This document shows, one piece after another, positions 19,374 to 24,379 of a stretch of 24,379 nucleotides of DNA; position 1 is the first letter of the stretch; each line of letters opens with the position of its first letter. The stretch is from the NCBI GenBank assembly GCA_036517855.1, contig DATDSR010000019.1:1-24379 (forward strand). The letters are read 5' to 3'. The position numbers were made by a program, and so were the translations under genes. This stretch comes from DATDSR01 sp036517855 (GTDB lineage: Bacteria; Patescibacteriota; Minisyncoccia; Phycocordibacterales; DATDSR01). The notes under the pieces were generated by a model. The model saw only the letters and a program-made list of their open reading frames with translations. It was not told the DNA's origin and did no database searches.

Positions 19374-19640
19374 ATGGAGTACAGTTTCTGTCGTGACTGT
19401 GAGCAACGAACGGAGCTCACCGATCTCGGTTCTGCTGAAGTTAGTGTGACCGCCAAGATCATCGTCGGTGGTGTAACGCGGGAGGTCACGGAAAGCAGAA
19501 AGGTAGATTGGCTGTGTGGCCAATGCCGCAACGGAGAACACAACGAGCGACGCGCCTTCACGGCTGAGGACCACATTCGGCGGGCAGTAGGTGAGGCTAC
19601 TCAATATCTCTCGAAAAAATCTCGGGCGAACGTGTATTGA
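19374..19640 (+). CDS. Small protein with two CxxC motifs, zinc-ribbon-like (88 aa)
   Basis: An 88-aa protein with C-R-D-C near the N-terminus and C-G-Q-C in the middle, about 45 residues apart. This four-cysteine pattern could bind one zinc ion. Between them lies a beta-rich segment (SAEVSVTAKIIVGGVTREVTESRKVDW), and the C-terminus is helical and basic. An in-frame GTG at 19368 is possible, but ATG 19374 is preceded by AGGGGGTGA, close to the full anti-SD complement, so ATG is preferred. Function unknown. A 12-bp terminator-like hairpin follows. Confidence 0.7.
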   Translation: MEYSFCRDCEQRTELTDLGSAEVSVTAKIIVGGVTREVTESRKVDWLCGQCRNGEHNERRAFTAEDHIRRAVGEATQYLSKKSRANVY

Positions 19641-19671
19641 ACCATACGCGGATATGTCCTAGGAAGGTTCC

Positions 19672-19730
19672 AGGACCGAAGACGAACGCCCCGACGGGAG
19701 GGCCAGCAGTCTTTGGTCCTTTCGTCGTTT
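19672..19730 (+). terminator. Intrinsic terminator candidate
   Basis: AGGACCGAAGAC (19672-19683) pairs with GTCTTTGGTCCT (19709-19720) over 12 bp with one G-U. TTCGTCGTTT follows. The loop is 25 nt and contains CCCCGACGGGAGGGCC, which may add a small inner stem. Confidence 0.5.
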
Positions 19731-19739
19731 AGTCCACTC

Positions 19740-19767
19740 TTGCAAACTAGCCTACATAATATATTCT
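19740..19767 (+). promoter_or_regulatory. Promoter of the retropepsin-like pair, near-leaderless
   Basis: TTGCAA (19740-19745), 16-nt spacer, TATTCT (19762-19767), then 7 nt to ATG 19775. Confidence 0.5.
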
Positions 19768-19774
19768 TATATTT

Positions 19775-19990
19775 ATGACCGAATCGCCCTTGAAACTAGA
19801 CGAACTCCAGCTCGCTCACGAGAACGAGTGGGTGGCTCTTGATGCAGTCCACAAAGAACTGTTAGGAAGCAGTCCAACTCTGGATGACCTCTTGGCAAGC
19901 TTGAGCGAGGAAGAAAAGGTTGCCGAGCCAATCCTGTTCAAAGTTCCATCGAGTGATATCACGCTCTCACCTTGGGGATATGAAGTATGA
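19775..19990 (+). CDS. Small hypothetical protein overlapping a retropepsin-like gene (71 aa)
   Basis: A 71-aa acidic protein (HENEWVALDAVHKELLGSSPTLDDLLASLSEEEKVAEPILFKVPSS). The EWVAL segment followed by a helix and a strand resembles the small DUF5678-type proteins that I recall next to retropepsin-like genes; this is memory, not a search result. It overlaps the next gene by 11 nt in another frame, so expression is coupled. The arrangement resembles an antitoxin-toxin pair, but no such activity is shown. Confidence 0.65.
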   Translation: MTESPLKLDELQLAHENEWVALDAVHKELLGSSPTLDDLLASLSEEEKVAEPILFKVPSSDITLSPWGYEV

Positions 19991-20408
19991 TTACCTCGGC
20001 TCTCCCCAAAGTGACCCGGCCAAACCTTGGCGTTGGCGTCCTTGGCTTGAAGTGCAGTTCATCGGAGAGCACGGCAAGAAGCTGAAGACCGTAGGGCTAG
20101 TTGATTCCGGAGCCGACGAGATCTTGCTGGACGAGAAACTCGCACCTGTCCTTGGTGTTGACCTTGAAAAGTGTGAGCATGGTACGACCATGGGTATCGG
20201 CGGAGAGCAACAGCATTTTCGCCGCACGATCTTGGATCTATTGGTAAAGCATATGGAGGAGCCGATAAGGGTTCCTGTTTGTTTTACAAAACTGTCGGTG
20301 GCGTGTCTCTTGGGCCAGGAGGGTTTCTTTGATGACTACAAGGTGCGCTTCGAACGTGACCACAAGACCTTCGAGCTCGTTCCGGTCAAGAAATCAGGCA
20401 AGGTCTGA
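19980..20408 (+). CDS. Retropepsin-like aspartic protease domain protein (142 aa)
   Basis: A 142-aa protein with the clan AA aspartic protease signature VGLVDSGADEILLDEKLAPVLG: hydrophobic residues followed by D-S-G-A-D, a retropepsin-type active-site loop (D-[ST]-G-A). A flap-like GIGGEQQ and the LLGQEGFFDDYKV segment complete the usual order. A single domain of this size would act as a homodimer, as retroviral proteases do. ATG 19980 is chosen because it starts a natural N-terminus (MKYDYLG) and overlaps the upstream stop; the frame itself is open back to 19920. Substrate unknown. It may process the overlapping small protein or an unrelated target. Confidence 0.8.
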   Translation: MKYDYLGSPQSDPAKPWRWRPWLEVQFIGEHGKKLKTVGLVDSGADEILLDEKLAPVLGVDLEKCEHGTTMGIGGEQQHFRRTILDLLVKHMEEPIRVPVCFTKLSVACLLGQEGFFDDYKVRFERDHKTFELVPVKKSGKV

Positions 20409-20516
20409 TAGGGTTAGCCTCTTCCTCTTGTCTTTGGTATCATCAAAATACTCAAGCAGCTTCGGAATCAGTGCCTCCAAAGTTCGAAGTCTGTCTTGAG
20501 GATGTGCACTCTCTAA

Positions 20517-21422
20517 TTAGTATGACTCTTCTGTGTAGGGGATTTCTTCGTATGTTTCGTACGGAACGTAGCCGTAGTCTGTTTGGGAACTTTCACTTTG
20601 TGAAAACCAAGCGGCTAGCGCAATAGCGGCAAGGGTTAATATAGGTACGATTATCGCTCCGAATATGGCGAAGCCGATGAAGACGCCTCTCTTTTCAACC
20701 GGGGCGGGCGTTACGGCGCTTGCCTTTAGGCTTTGGTAAAGGACGCTCGCCGCGGTGATAGCATAGGTCATAACCACAAGATTGATGATGGCGTTGCTGA
20801 ATATTCCTATCAGGATGCCTGCCGTTCCAAAGAACCCCAGAATAAACCCAAGCACAAAGGAGATGACGAAGTAGGCCAACATCGTGGCGAGGCCGATTAA
20901 GATAAGTCTGCCAAATACACCCCACCAGCGACCCCGTACTAAACTTTTGCTATGCAAAATGGCGTCCATTCCACGTTTATCATCCACAACAAGGGCAAAC
21001 GGCGCGAACACAAACCAAACGGTGAAGATAATCCCTGGGATTAAGGCCAGAATGTAACTGCCCATGAGTACGAGAGTAAGTAGAATGGATATCCACCAAT
21101 AGGAAAAAATCTTCTCCCAACCGCGTTTATACGCTTGTGCGATTGATGTGTGTTCGGCCGGATCTTTAAGCGCGCTAATAAGCGAAATTTGGGCCCAACT
21201 GCTGATGATTATCGCCACCACAAAAATTATTGCCAACGTAATGCTTGTGAATAGCGTGTAGCTAGATCGAAAACCGAATGCGCTAGTCAGTCCAACTAAT
21301 ATTCCAAAAACAATCGGCAAGACCATAATGCCGAGCAAGGTCTTCCAGCGTTCCTTATAAGTTGCCCAGGCCTGTTTTAAGATTGTGCTTGGGCTTGCGA
21401 GAAAAGTGGTTTGTCCGTCCAT
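20517..21422 (-). CDS. Polytopic membrane protein, DUF975/GlpQ-membrane-domain-like (301 aa)
   Basis: A 301-aa integral membrane protein with about six hydrophobic segments between residues 30 and 280. The N-terminal ASPSTILKQAWATYKERWKTLLGI and repeated 'long helix, short polar loop' pattern, with WFVFAPFALVVDDKRGMDAILHSKSLVRGRWWGVFGRLI in the middle, resemble proteins annotated as DUF975 or glycerophosphodiester phosphodiesterase membrane-domain family. The C-terminal tail is rich in Tyr, Glu and Pro (DYGYVPYETYEEIPYTEESY). Function unknown. ATG 21422 lies 7 nt after a TAATAT box on the complement. It is divergent from the AI-2E permease gene. Confidence 0.8.
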   Translation of the reverse strand: MDGQTTFLASPSTILKQAWATYKERWKTLLGIMVLPIVFGILVGLTSAFGFRSSYTLFTSITLAIIFVVAIIISSWAQISLISALKDPAEHTSIAQAYKRGWEKIFSYWWISILLTLVLMGSYILALIPGIIFTVWFVFAPFALVVDDKRGMDAILHSKSLVRGRWWGVFGRLILIGLATMLAYFVISFVLGFILGFFGTAGILIGIFSNAIINLVVMTYAITAASVLYQSLKASAVTPAPVEKRGVFIGFAIFGAIIVPILTLAAIALAAWFSQSESSQTDYGYVPYETYEEIPYTEESY

Positions 21423-21428
21423 ATTTTT

Positions 21429-21476
21429 ATATTACATTAATAATACAATGCTATGCCTATTGGCCCAGTTGTCAAC
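21429..21476 (-). promoter_or_regulatory. Promoter region of the minus-strand membrane gene
   Basis: Minus-strand TAATAT (complement of 21429-21434) ends 6 nt before ATG 21422, the leaderless spacing, but has no -35 at 17 nt. An alternative is TTGACA (complement of 21471-21476) with a 16-nt spacer to TAGCAT, giving a short leader. Confidence 0.5.
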
Positions 21477-21498
21477 GCTATGGGGTGGATGATATGGT
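21469..21498 (+). promoter_or_regulatory. Candidate promoter of the AI-2E permease gene
   Basis: TTGTCA (21469-21474), 18-nt spacer, TATGGT (21493-21498), 7 nt before ATG 21506. The near-palindromic GTTGTCAAC could serve both divergent promoters as -35. Confidence 0.4.
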
Positions 21499-21505
21499 TA
21501 GCATT

Positions 21506-22525
21506 ATGAAACCATACTTTCTCCTTTTGCTCATCGCACTTTCCGTCTTTCTCGCCTTCTCTATCCTCCGGCCGTTCCTGGTGGTTCTGGCCCTGGCCGT
21601 CATTTTCGCCACAGTGCTTGATCCTGTGTACAAACGACTCTTGTCGCGTTTGGCGGGCAGAGCTGGTTTGGCCTCGCTACTCACTATGCTTGTGCTTGCG
21701 GTGTTTGTGGTTACGCCTCTCGTCATTTTGGGCGTTCAGATTCTCCAAGAGGCACAGGATCTTTACATCACCTTAAGCGCGGGTACAGGCAGAGATTTGA
21801 TTACGAACCTGATTAACACCGTCGCCAATAGTTTGGGCGCGTACCTCCCCGGAGCCGACGCCTTCTCTGCCGATCTCGATCAATACATCAAACAGGCTTT
21901 GAGCTTTATGCTGTCGCACTTGGGTGGGATTTTCTCGGGTGTGGCGAGCTTCGTGGGGAGCTCTGTCCTCTTCCTCATCGCGCTTTACTACTTGCTTCGG
22001 GATGGGCATAGGTTGCGAGACGAAGTGGTGCGTGTCAGTCCGCTTTCAGACCGGGACGATAACACCATCCTTAGTAAATTGGCCTTGGCGGTAAACTCGG
22101 TGGTGAGAGGCCGTCTCTTAATTGCGCTCATTCAAGGTGTGCTCTGCGCGCTCGGCTTCCTTGCCGTCGGGGTACCTAACCCATTCTTGTGGGGTTCGCT
22201 CGCTGCGGTATCGGCTGTTATCCCAGGTATCGGCACGGCTCTTGTACTTGTACCGGCCGTGCTTTATCTTTTCGCCGTGGGCCAGAGCATCCAAGGTCTG
22301 GGTTTGCTCATCTGGGGCTTGGTGGTAGTGGGCTTGATAGACAATCTCTTGGGGCCCAAACTCCTGGGGGCTGGCATCAAACTCCACCCACTCATCATCT
22401 TGCTTTCTGTCTTGGGAGGCCTTGCTTACTTTGGCCCGGTGGGCTTTCTCCTCGGGCCGCTTTGTATGAGCCTCTTGTTTACGCTCCTGGATATTTACTT
22501 TTCTCAAGTTAAGTCAAAACCATGA
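21506..22525 (+). CDS. AI-2E/PerM-family membrane permease
   Basis: A 339-aa polytopic protein of the AI-2E (UPF0118, PerM) family. Family features: the N-terminal helices FLAFSILRPFLVVLALAVIFATVLDPVYKRL (the P-F...P-V-Y pattern is typical), a long soluble region, then helices with LIALIQGVLCALGFLAVGVPNPFLWGSLAAVSAVIPGIGTALV and the closing GLIDNLLGPKLLGAGIKLHPLIILLSVLGGLAYFGPVGFLLGPL. These blocks (P-x-x-G, N-x-L-x-P, H-P, G-G, G-P) are well conserved. Members export small molecules or exchange ions; the substrate is uncertain. Starts at 21494 and further upstream are in frame. ATG 21506 gives the standard N-terminus. It ends in an ATGA overlap with the next gene. Confidence 0.9.
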   Translation: MKPYFLLLLIALSVFLAFSILRPFLVVLALAVIFATVLDPVYKRLLSRLAGRAGLASLLTMLVLAVFVVTPLVILGVQILQEAQDLYITLSAGTGRDLITNLINTVANSLGAYLPGADAFSADLDQYIKQALSFMLSHLGGIFSGVASFVGSSVLFLIALYYLLRDGHRLRDEVVRVSPLSDRDDNTILSKLALAVNSVVRGRLLIALIQGVLCALGFLAVGVPNPFLWGSLAAVSAVIPGIGTALVLVPAVLYLFAVGQSIQGLGLLIWGLVVVGLIDNLLGPKLLGAGIKLHPLIILLSVLGGLAYFGPVGFLLGPLCMSLLFTLLDIYFSQVKSKP

Positions 22526-23163
22526 ACCCCTTTATCCGCTCGCTCATAGTGTCGGACTTTCTGCTCTATTTTTCGTATGGATTACTAACGCCGATTTTCG
22601 CCATTTTCATAAGCCAACAAATTCCAGGAGCTGATATCGAAACAGTTGGTATGGCCACGGCCATTTATTGGATTGTGCGTTCCCTTACATCCATCCCACT
22701 TGCTCGCTGGATGGACGCTCACGAGGGCGAAAAGGATGAGTTCCACTTTATGTTTTGGGGCGCACTCTTGATGTCAATTACTCTGATGAGTCTGGCTTGG
22801 GCCACCGAGATTTGGCATGTGTATCTGATCCAGGTCCTCTTCGGTGTCTTCAACTCTATGGCCATACCTGGTTGGCGTATTATATTCACCAATCACATAG
22901 ATCATGGCAAGATCGGTCTCCAGTGGAGCGTGTGGGACGTGGCCGTAACTCTTGGCACTGCCCTCTCCGCCTACGCTGGTTCGGTGGTGGCACAAGAGTG
23001 GGGCTTCCACACCCTTTTTCTTTTGATTGGTGGTATCGGGGTGTTCGGGGCTCTGATACTAATCCCTCTCTATAGCCACATAGACACCCTCTCTCAATTG
23101 CGCAAGCTCCACAAAAAGATGGGCAGTGAACTGCTCGAAGTCGCATCACTCGATAAACCATAA
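22522..23163 (+). CDS. Half-size MFS-like transporter (213 aa)
   Basis: A 213-aa membrane protein resembling the N-terminal half of a major facilitator. It has about six hydrophobic segments and a loop after the second helix with RSLTSIPLARWMDAHEGEKDEFHFM, similar to the MFS cytoplasmic R-x-x-D-R/K loop. It then reads PGWRIIFTNHI...GLQWSVWDVAVTLGTALSAYAGSVV, similar to MFS helices 4-5. The normal length is about 400 residues with twelve helices. The reading frame ends cleanly in SLDKP with a TAA, and no continuation is visible downstream. It might dimerise or be a truncated gene. ATGA overlap with the AI-2E gene suggests co-expression. Confidence 0.75.
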   Translation: MNPFIRSLIVSDFLLYFSYGLLTPIFAIFISQQIPGADIETVGMATAIYWIVRSLTSIPLARWMDAHEGEKDEFHFMFWGALLMSITLMSLAWATEIWHVYLIQVLFGVFNSMAIPGWRIIFTNHIDHGKIGLQWSVWDVAVTLGTALSAYAGSVVAQEWGFHTLFLLIGGIGVFGALILIPLYSHIDTLSQLRKLHKKMGSELLEVASLDKP

Positions 23164-23171
23164 CCGCGAGC

Positions 23172-23714
23172 ATGCTTTACACAGGCAAGGGCGATGACGG
23201 CTCTACTTACTTCTTCGGTTCGAAGGAGCGCTTTGGCAAAGACACGCCACTTGTGGAGGCTCTCGGCACGTTGGATGAACTCAATTCGCTTTTGGGGTTT
23301 GTGAGAGCCCGTATCAGAGGTCGGACCTTAAAGGGTCCCCAAGGTCCGACCTCAAAAGCAATCATCGAAGACGTACAGCAAAATTTGTTTATCATTCAAG
23401 CCGAATTGGCCGGTGCAGATAAGAAGATTGAAGAGAGTAAGGTGCGAGAGATGGAGAAACTGATAGGTGAGATTGAAAATAAACTACCACCTATCAAAAC
23501 CTTTTTTATACCCGGAGCAAATGAGGAATCGGCCCTCCTAGATTTTGCCCGCACTGTCTCTCGCCGGGCCGAACGCCGAGTGGTAGCGTTAGAGAAAAAG
23601 CCCACCAAATTTACCCTCGCGTATCTTAACCGCCTCTCCTCACTCCTCTACGCTCTGGCTCGTTTGCAAGGTCAAAAGGGAGGAAAAGTTGAAAAGAGGC
23701 CAACTTATAAATAA
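23172..23714 (+). CDS. Cob(I)alamin adenosyltransferase, PduO type
   Basis: A 180-aa ATP:cob(I)alamin adenosyltransferase that makes adenosylcobalamin. The N-terminal ATP-binding loop YTGKGDDGSTYFFG (3-16), the helix EALGTLDELNSLLGF and the C-terminal active-site helix with SRRAERRVVALE (130-141) match the PduO/MMAB family. YLNRLSSLLYALAR follows near the end. Residues 49-61 (RGRTLKGPQGPTS) are not a family feature: they are read from a 37-nt inverted repeat (23317-23353) inserted in frame in a loop between helices. The gene follows the half-MFS protein by 8 nt. A B12 enzyme is not visible in the window, so the cofactor's user is unknown. Confidence 0.93.
   Translation: MLYTGKGDDGSTYFFGSKERFGKDTPLVEALGTLDELNSLLGFVRARIRGRTLKGPQGPTSKAIIEDVQQNLFIIQAELAGADKKIEESKVREMEKLIGEIENKLPPIKTFFIPGANEESALLDFARTVSRRAERRVVALEKKPTKFTLAYLNRLSSLLYALARLQGQKGGKVEKRPTYK
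23317..23353. repeat. Palindromic repeat inside the adenosyltransferase gene
   Basis: Perfect 13-bp arms GAGGTCGGACCTT (23317-23329) and AAGGTCCGACCTC (23341-23353) enclose an 11-nt loop. It adds 12-13 codons in frame to a loop of the enzyme. Confidence 0.85.
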
Positions 23715-23719
23715 GGCTC

Positions 23720-23747
23720 TTGACAGAAAGTAAGAAAGTAATACAAT
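23720..23747 (+). promoter_or_regulatory. Promoter of the abrB-relE pair, leaderless type
   Basis: TTGACA (23720-23725), 16-nt spacer, TACAAT (23742-23747), 6 nt to ATG 23754. Confidence 0.8.
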
Positions 23748-23753
23748 AGACTT

Positions 23754-24023
23754 ATGTTAATACACGACAAGATACAATCGGTAACTAGCAAAGGCCAAAT
23801 TACTTTACCTGTGGCTTGGAGGCGACTTTATGGTGCTAAAAATATATCTCTTCGCGCAAATGGAGCGGTTTTGCAGATCGTACCAGTGCGGATGCGAAGT
23901 CACGGGGATGAGGTAATTTTCGATTCCGTTAGGGATAATGGAGGTAAGGGTGTGCCGATCGAAGAATTTATCCGTACATTAAAGAAAATTCGAAAAGAAG
24001 AAAGTCGCGCTAAGATAGCTTAG
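23754..24023 (+). CDS. AbrB/SpoVT-type antitoxin
   Basis: An 89-aa protein. The N-terminal half, IQSVTSKGQITLPVAWRRLYGAKNISLRANGAVLQIVPV, is the swapped-hairpin AbrB DNA-binding domain (S-K-G-Q-I-T-L-P is its hallmark). The C-terminal half (VPIEEFIRTLKKIRKEESRAK) is a charged helix for toxin binding. The toxin gene follows after 4 nt. Autoregulation through its own promoter is expected for the family. ATG 23754 agrees with the -10 spacing. Confidence 0.88.
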   Translation: MLIHDKIQSVTSKGQITLPVAWRRLYGAKNISLRANGAVLQIVPVRMRSHGDEVIFDSVRDNGGKGVPIEEFIRTLKKIRKEESRAKIA

Positions 24024-24027
24024 CGTC

Positions 24028-24261
24028 ATGAAAGAGTATGAGAAAGTATTAAGAAAGGCACATCCTCACGATCGCGGCATAATTGAGGAGGCATTCGAAG
24101 CTATAAAAGCAAGAAAACTTGTGGGCCGAAAATTAAAGGGTAGCAATTACTATAAAGTTAGGGTCGGGAGGTTCCGCGTAACTTATTACTTCACGGCTGA
24201 AGGTAAGATTGAGATTGATACAGTTAGGCCCCGCAATGAGAAAACCTATCGCGATTTCTAG
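24028..24261 (+). CDS. RelE-family toxin paired with AbrB-type antitoxin
   Basis: A 77-aa RelE/ParE-superfamily toxin. The conserved core is present: RKLVGRKLKGSNYYKVRVGRFRVTYYFTAEGKIEIDTVRPRNEKTYRDF, with the L-K-G...Y-K-V-R-V-G-x-x-R-V-x-Y block and a C-terminal R-x-x-x-x-Y segment that corresponds to catalytic residues of mRNA-cutting members. At 77 residues it is slightly short at the N-terminus for RelE. A distinct pair from relBE at 5430. The gene is followed by the tandem A/T-rich repeat at 24313. Confidence 0.85.
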   Translation: MKEYEKVLRKAHPHDRGIIEEAFEAIKARKLVGRKLKGSNYYKVRVGRFRVTYYFTAEGKIEIDTVRPRNEKTYRDF

Positions 24262-24312
24262 CGCTTGAAAAGAGGGCGTATTATCGGTAGTATGGCTTTA
24301 TGTTTCCGGTTT

Positions 24313-24340
24313 GCAAATTGCAAATTGGAAATTGAAAATT
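24313..24340. repeat. Four tandem 7-mers
   Basis: GCAAATT, GCAAATT, GGAAATT, GAAAATT in direct succession. The same A/T-rich motif occurs inside ruvX at 10980-11005. A short frame through it, starting at ATG 24292 downstream of TATTAT, ends after 18 codons, so I do not call a gene. The remaining bases to the window end hold nothing I can identify. Confidence 0.7.
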
Positions 24341-24379
24341 CCCAGTAAGGGGCAGATGGGGCTTATGGTGTAAGTCGGG

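Noticed and set aside
19061..19576. 171-codon minus-strand frame
   Set aside because: It overlaps the zinc-ribbon-like gene at 19374 and the small SD-led ORF at 19021 in other frames, and has no recognisable protein pattern.
20410..20516. A minus-strand open frame of about 39 codons (ending LTLSDLA) between the retropepsin-like gene and the membrane gene
   Set aside because: The composition looks protein-like, but there is no acceptable start codon or promoter; at most a gene fragment.
24292..24348. Short ORF MALCFRFANCKLEIENSQ after a TATTAT box
   Set aside because: It is read through the 7-mer tandem repeat, has 18 codons and looks like chance.

Overview
The window looks like a piece of a Candidate Phyla Radiation (Patescibacteria, probably Parcubacteria-like) genome. 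This is an inference from several signs: short tightly packed genes with 1-11 nt overlaps, a PilM/PilN/PilO cluster, many toxin-antitoxin pairs, palindromic or tandem repeats read in frame inside genes (mscL, the cobalamin adenosyltransferase, ruvX), tRNA genes without encoded CCA, and promoters placed so that transcripts would start at the start codon. TGA acts as a normal stop in many genes, so the UGA-glycine code of Gracilibacteria/SR1 does not apply.

Layout. 1-639: C-terminal part of a copper-type P1B ATPase. 640-1153: gene-poor stretch with a 136-nt three-way-junction element, a possible pseudoknot (or a pair of palindromic operators) and a 39-aa membrane protein with a strong Shine-Dalgarno site. 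1185-4371: NYN-domain protein, mscL, a remnant of a hydrolase gene, fic, the intact hydrolase-like membrane protein and a CYTH protein. 4368-5337: minus-strand small genes of unknown role. 5430-11143: relB/relE, an odd ABC transporter, an active/inactive M16 peptidase pair and ruvX, closely spaced and possibly one transcription unit. 11197-11789: a RelB-like antitoxin with a MazF toxin. 11808-14285: pilM, pilN, pilO and a fourth small membrane protein, joined by ATGA overlaps. 14307-18935: tRNA-Arg, a GIY-YIG protein, tRNA-Val and a broken tRNA copy, rluA-family synthase, an unknown soluble protein, rplS, tRNA-Leu(GAG), a minus-strand membrane protein, tRNA-Leu(CAG). 19021-20408: small unknown genes and a retropepsin-like protein. 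20517-23714: a membrane protein, an AI-2E-type permease, a half-size MFS protein and a cobalamin adenosyltransferase. 23754-24261: AbrB/RelE pair.

Two observations stand out. First, three tRNA-type 3' ends (tRNA-Arg, the broken tRNA copy after tRNA-Val, and tRNA-Leu(GAG)) run directly into a structured element whose first stem pairs the tRNA 3' tail with downstream sequence and which ends in a long hairpin. The two long copies share a nearly identical core, and almost all their differences are compensatory base-pair changes in the two stems. Second, at nine genes on both strands a -10-like hexamer ends exactly 6 nt before the start codon, which predicts leaderless mRNAs. A smaller set of genes instead has clear Shine-Dalgarno sites and leaders, so two initiation styles coexist.

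Family assignments rest on motifs read by eye. No database search or folding program was run.
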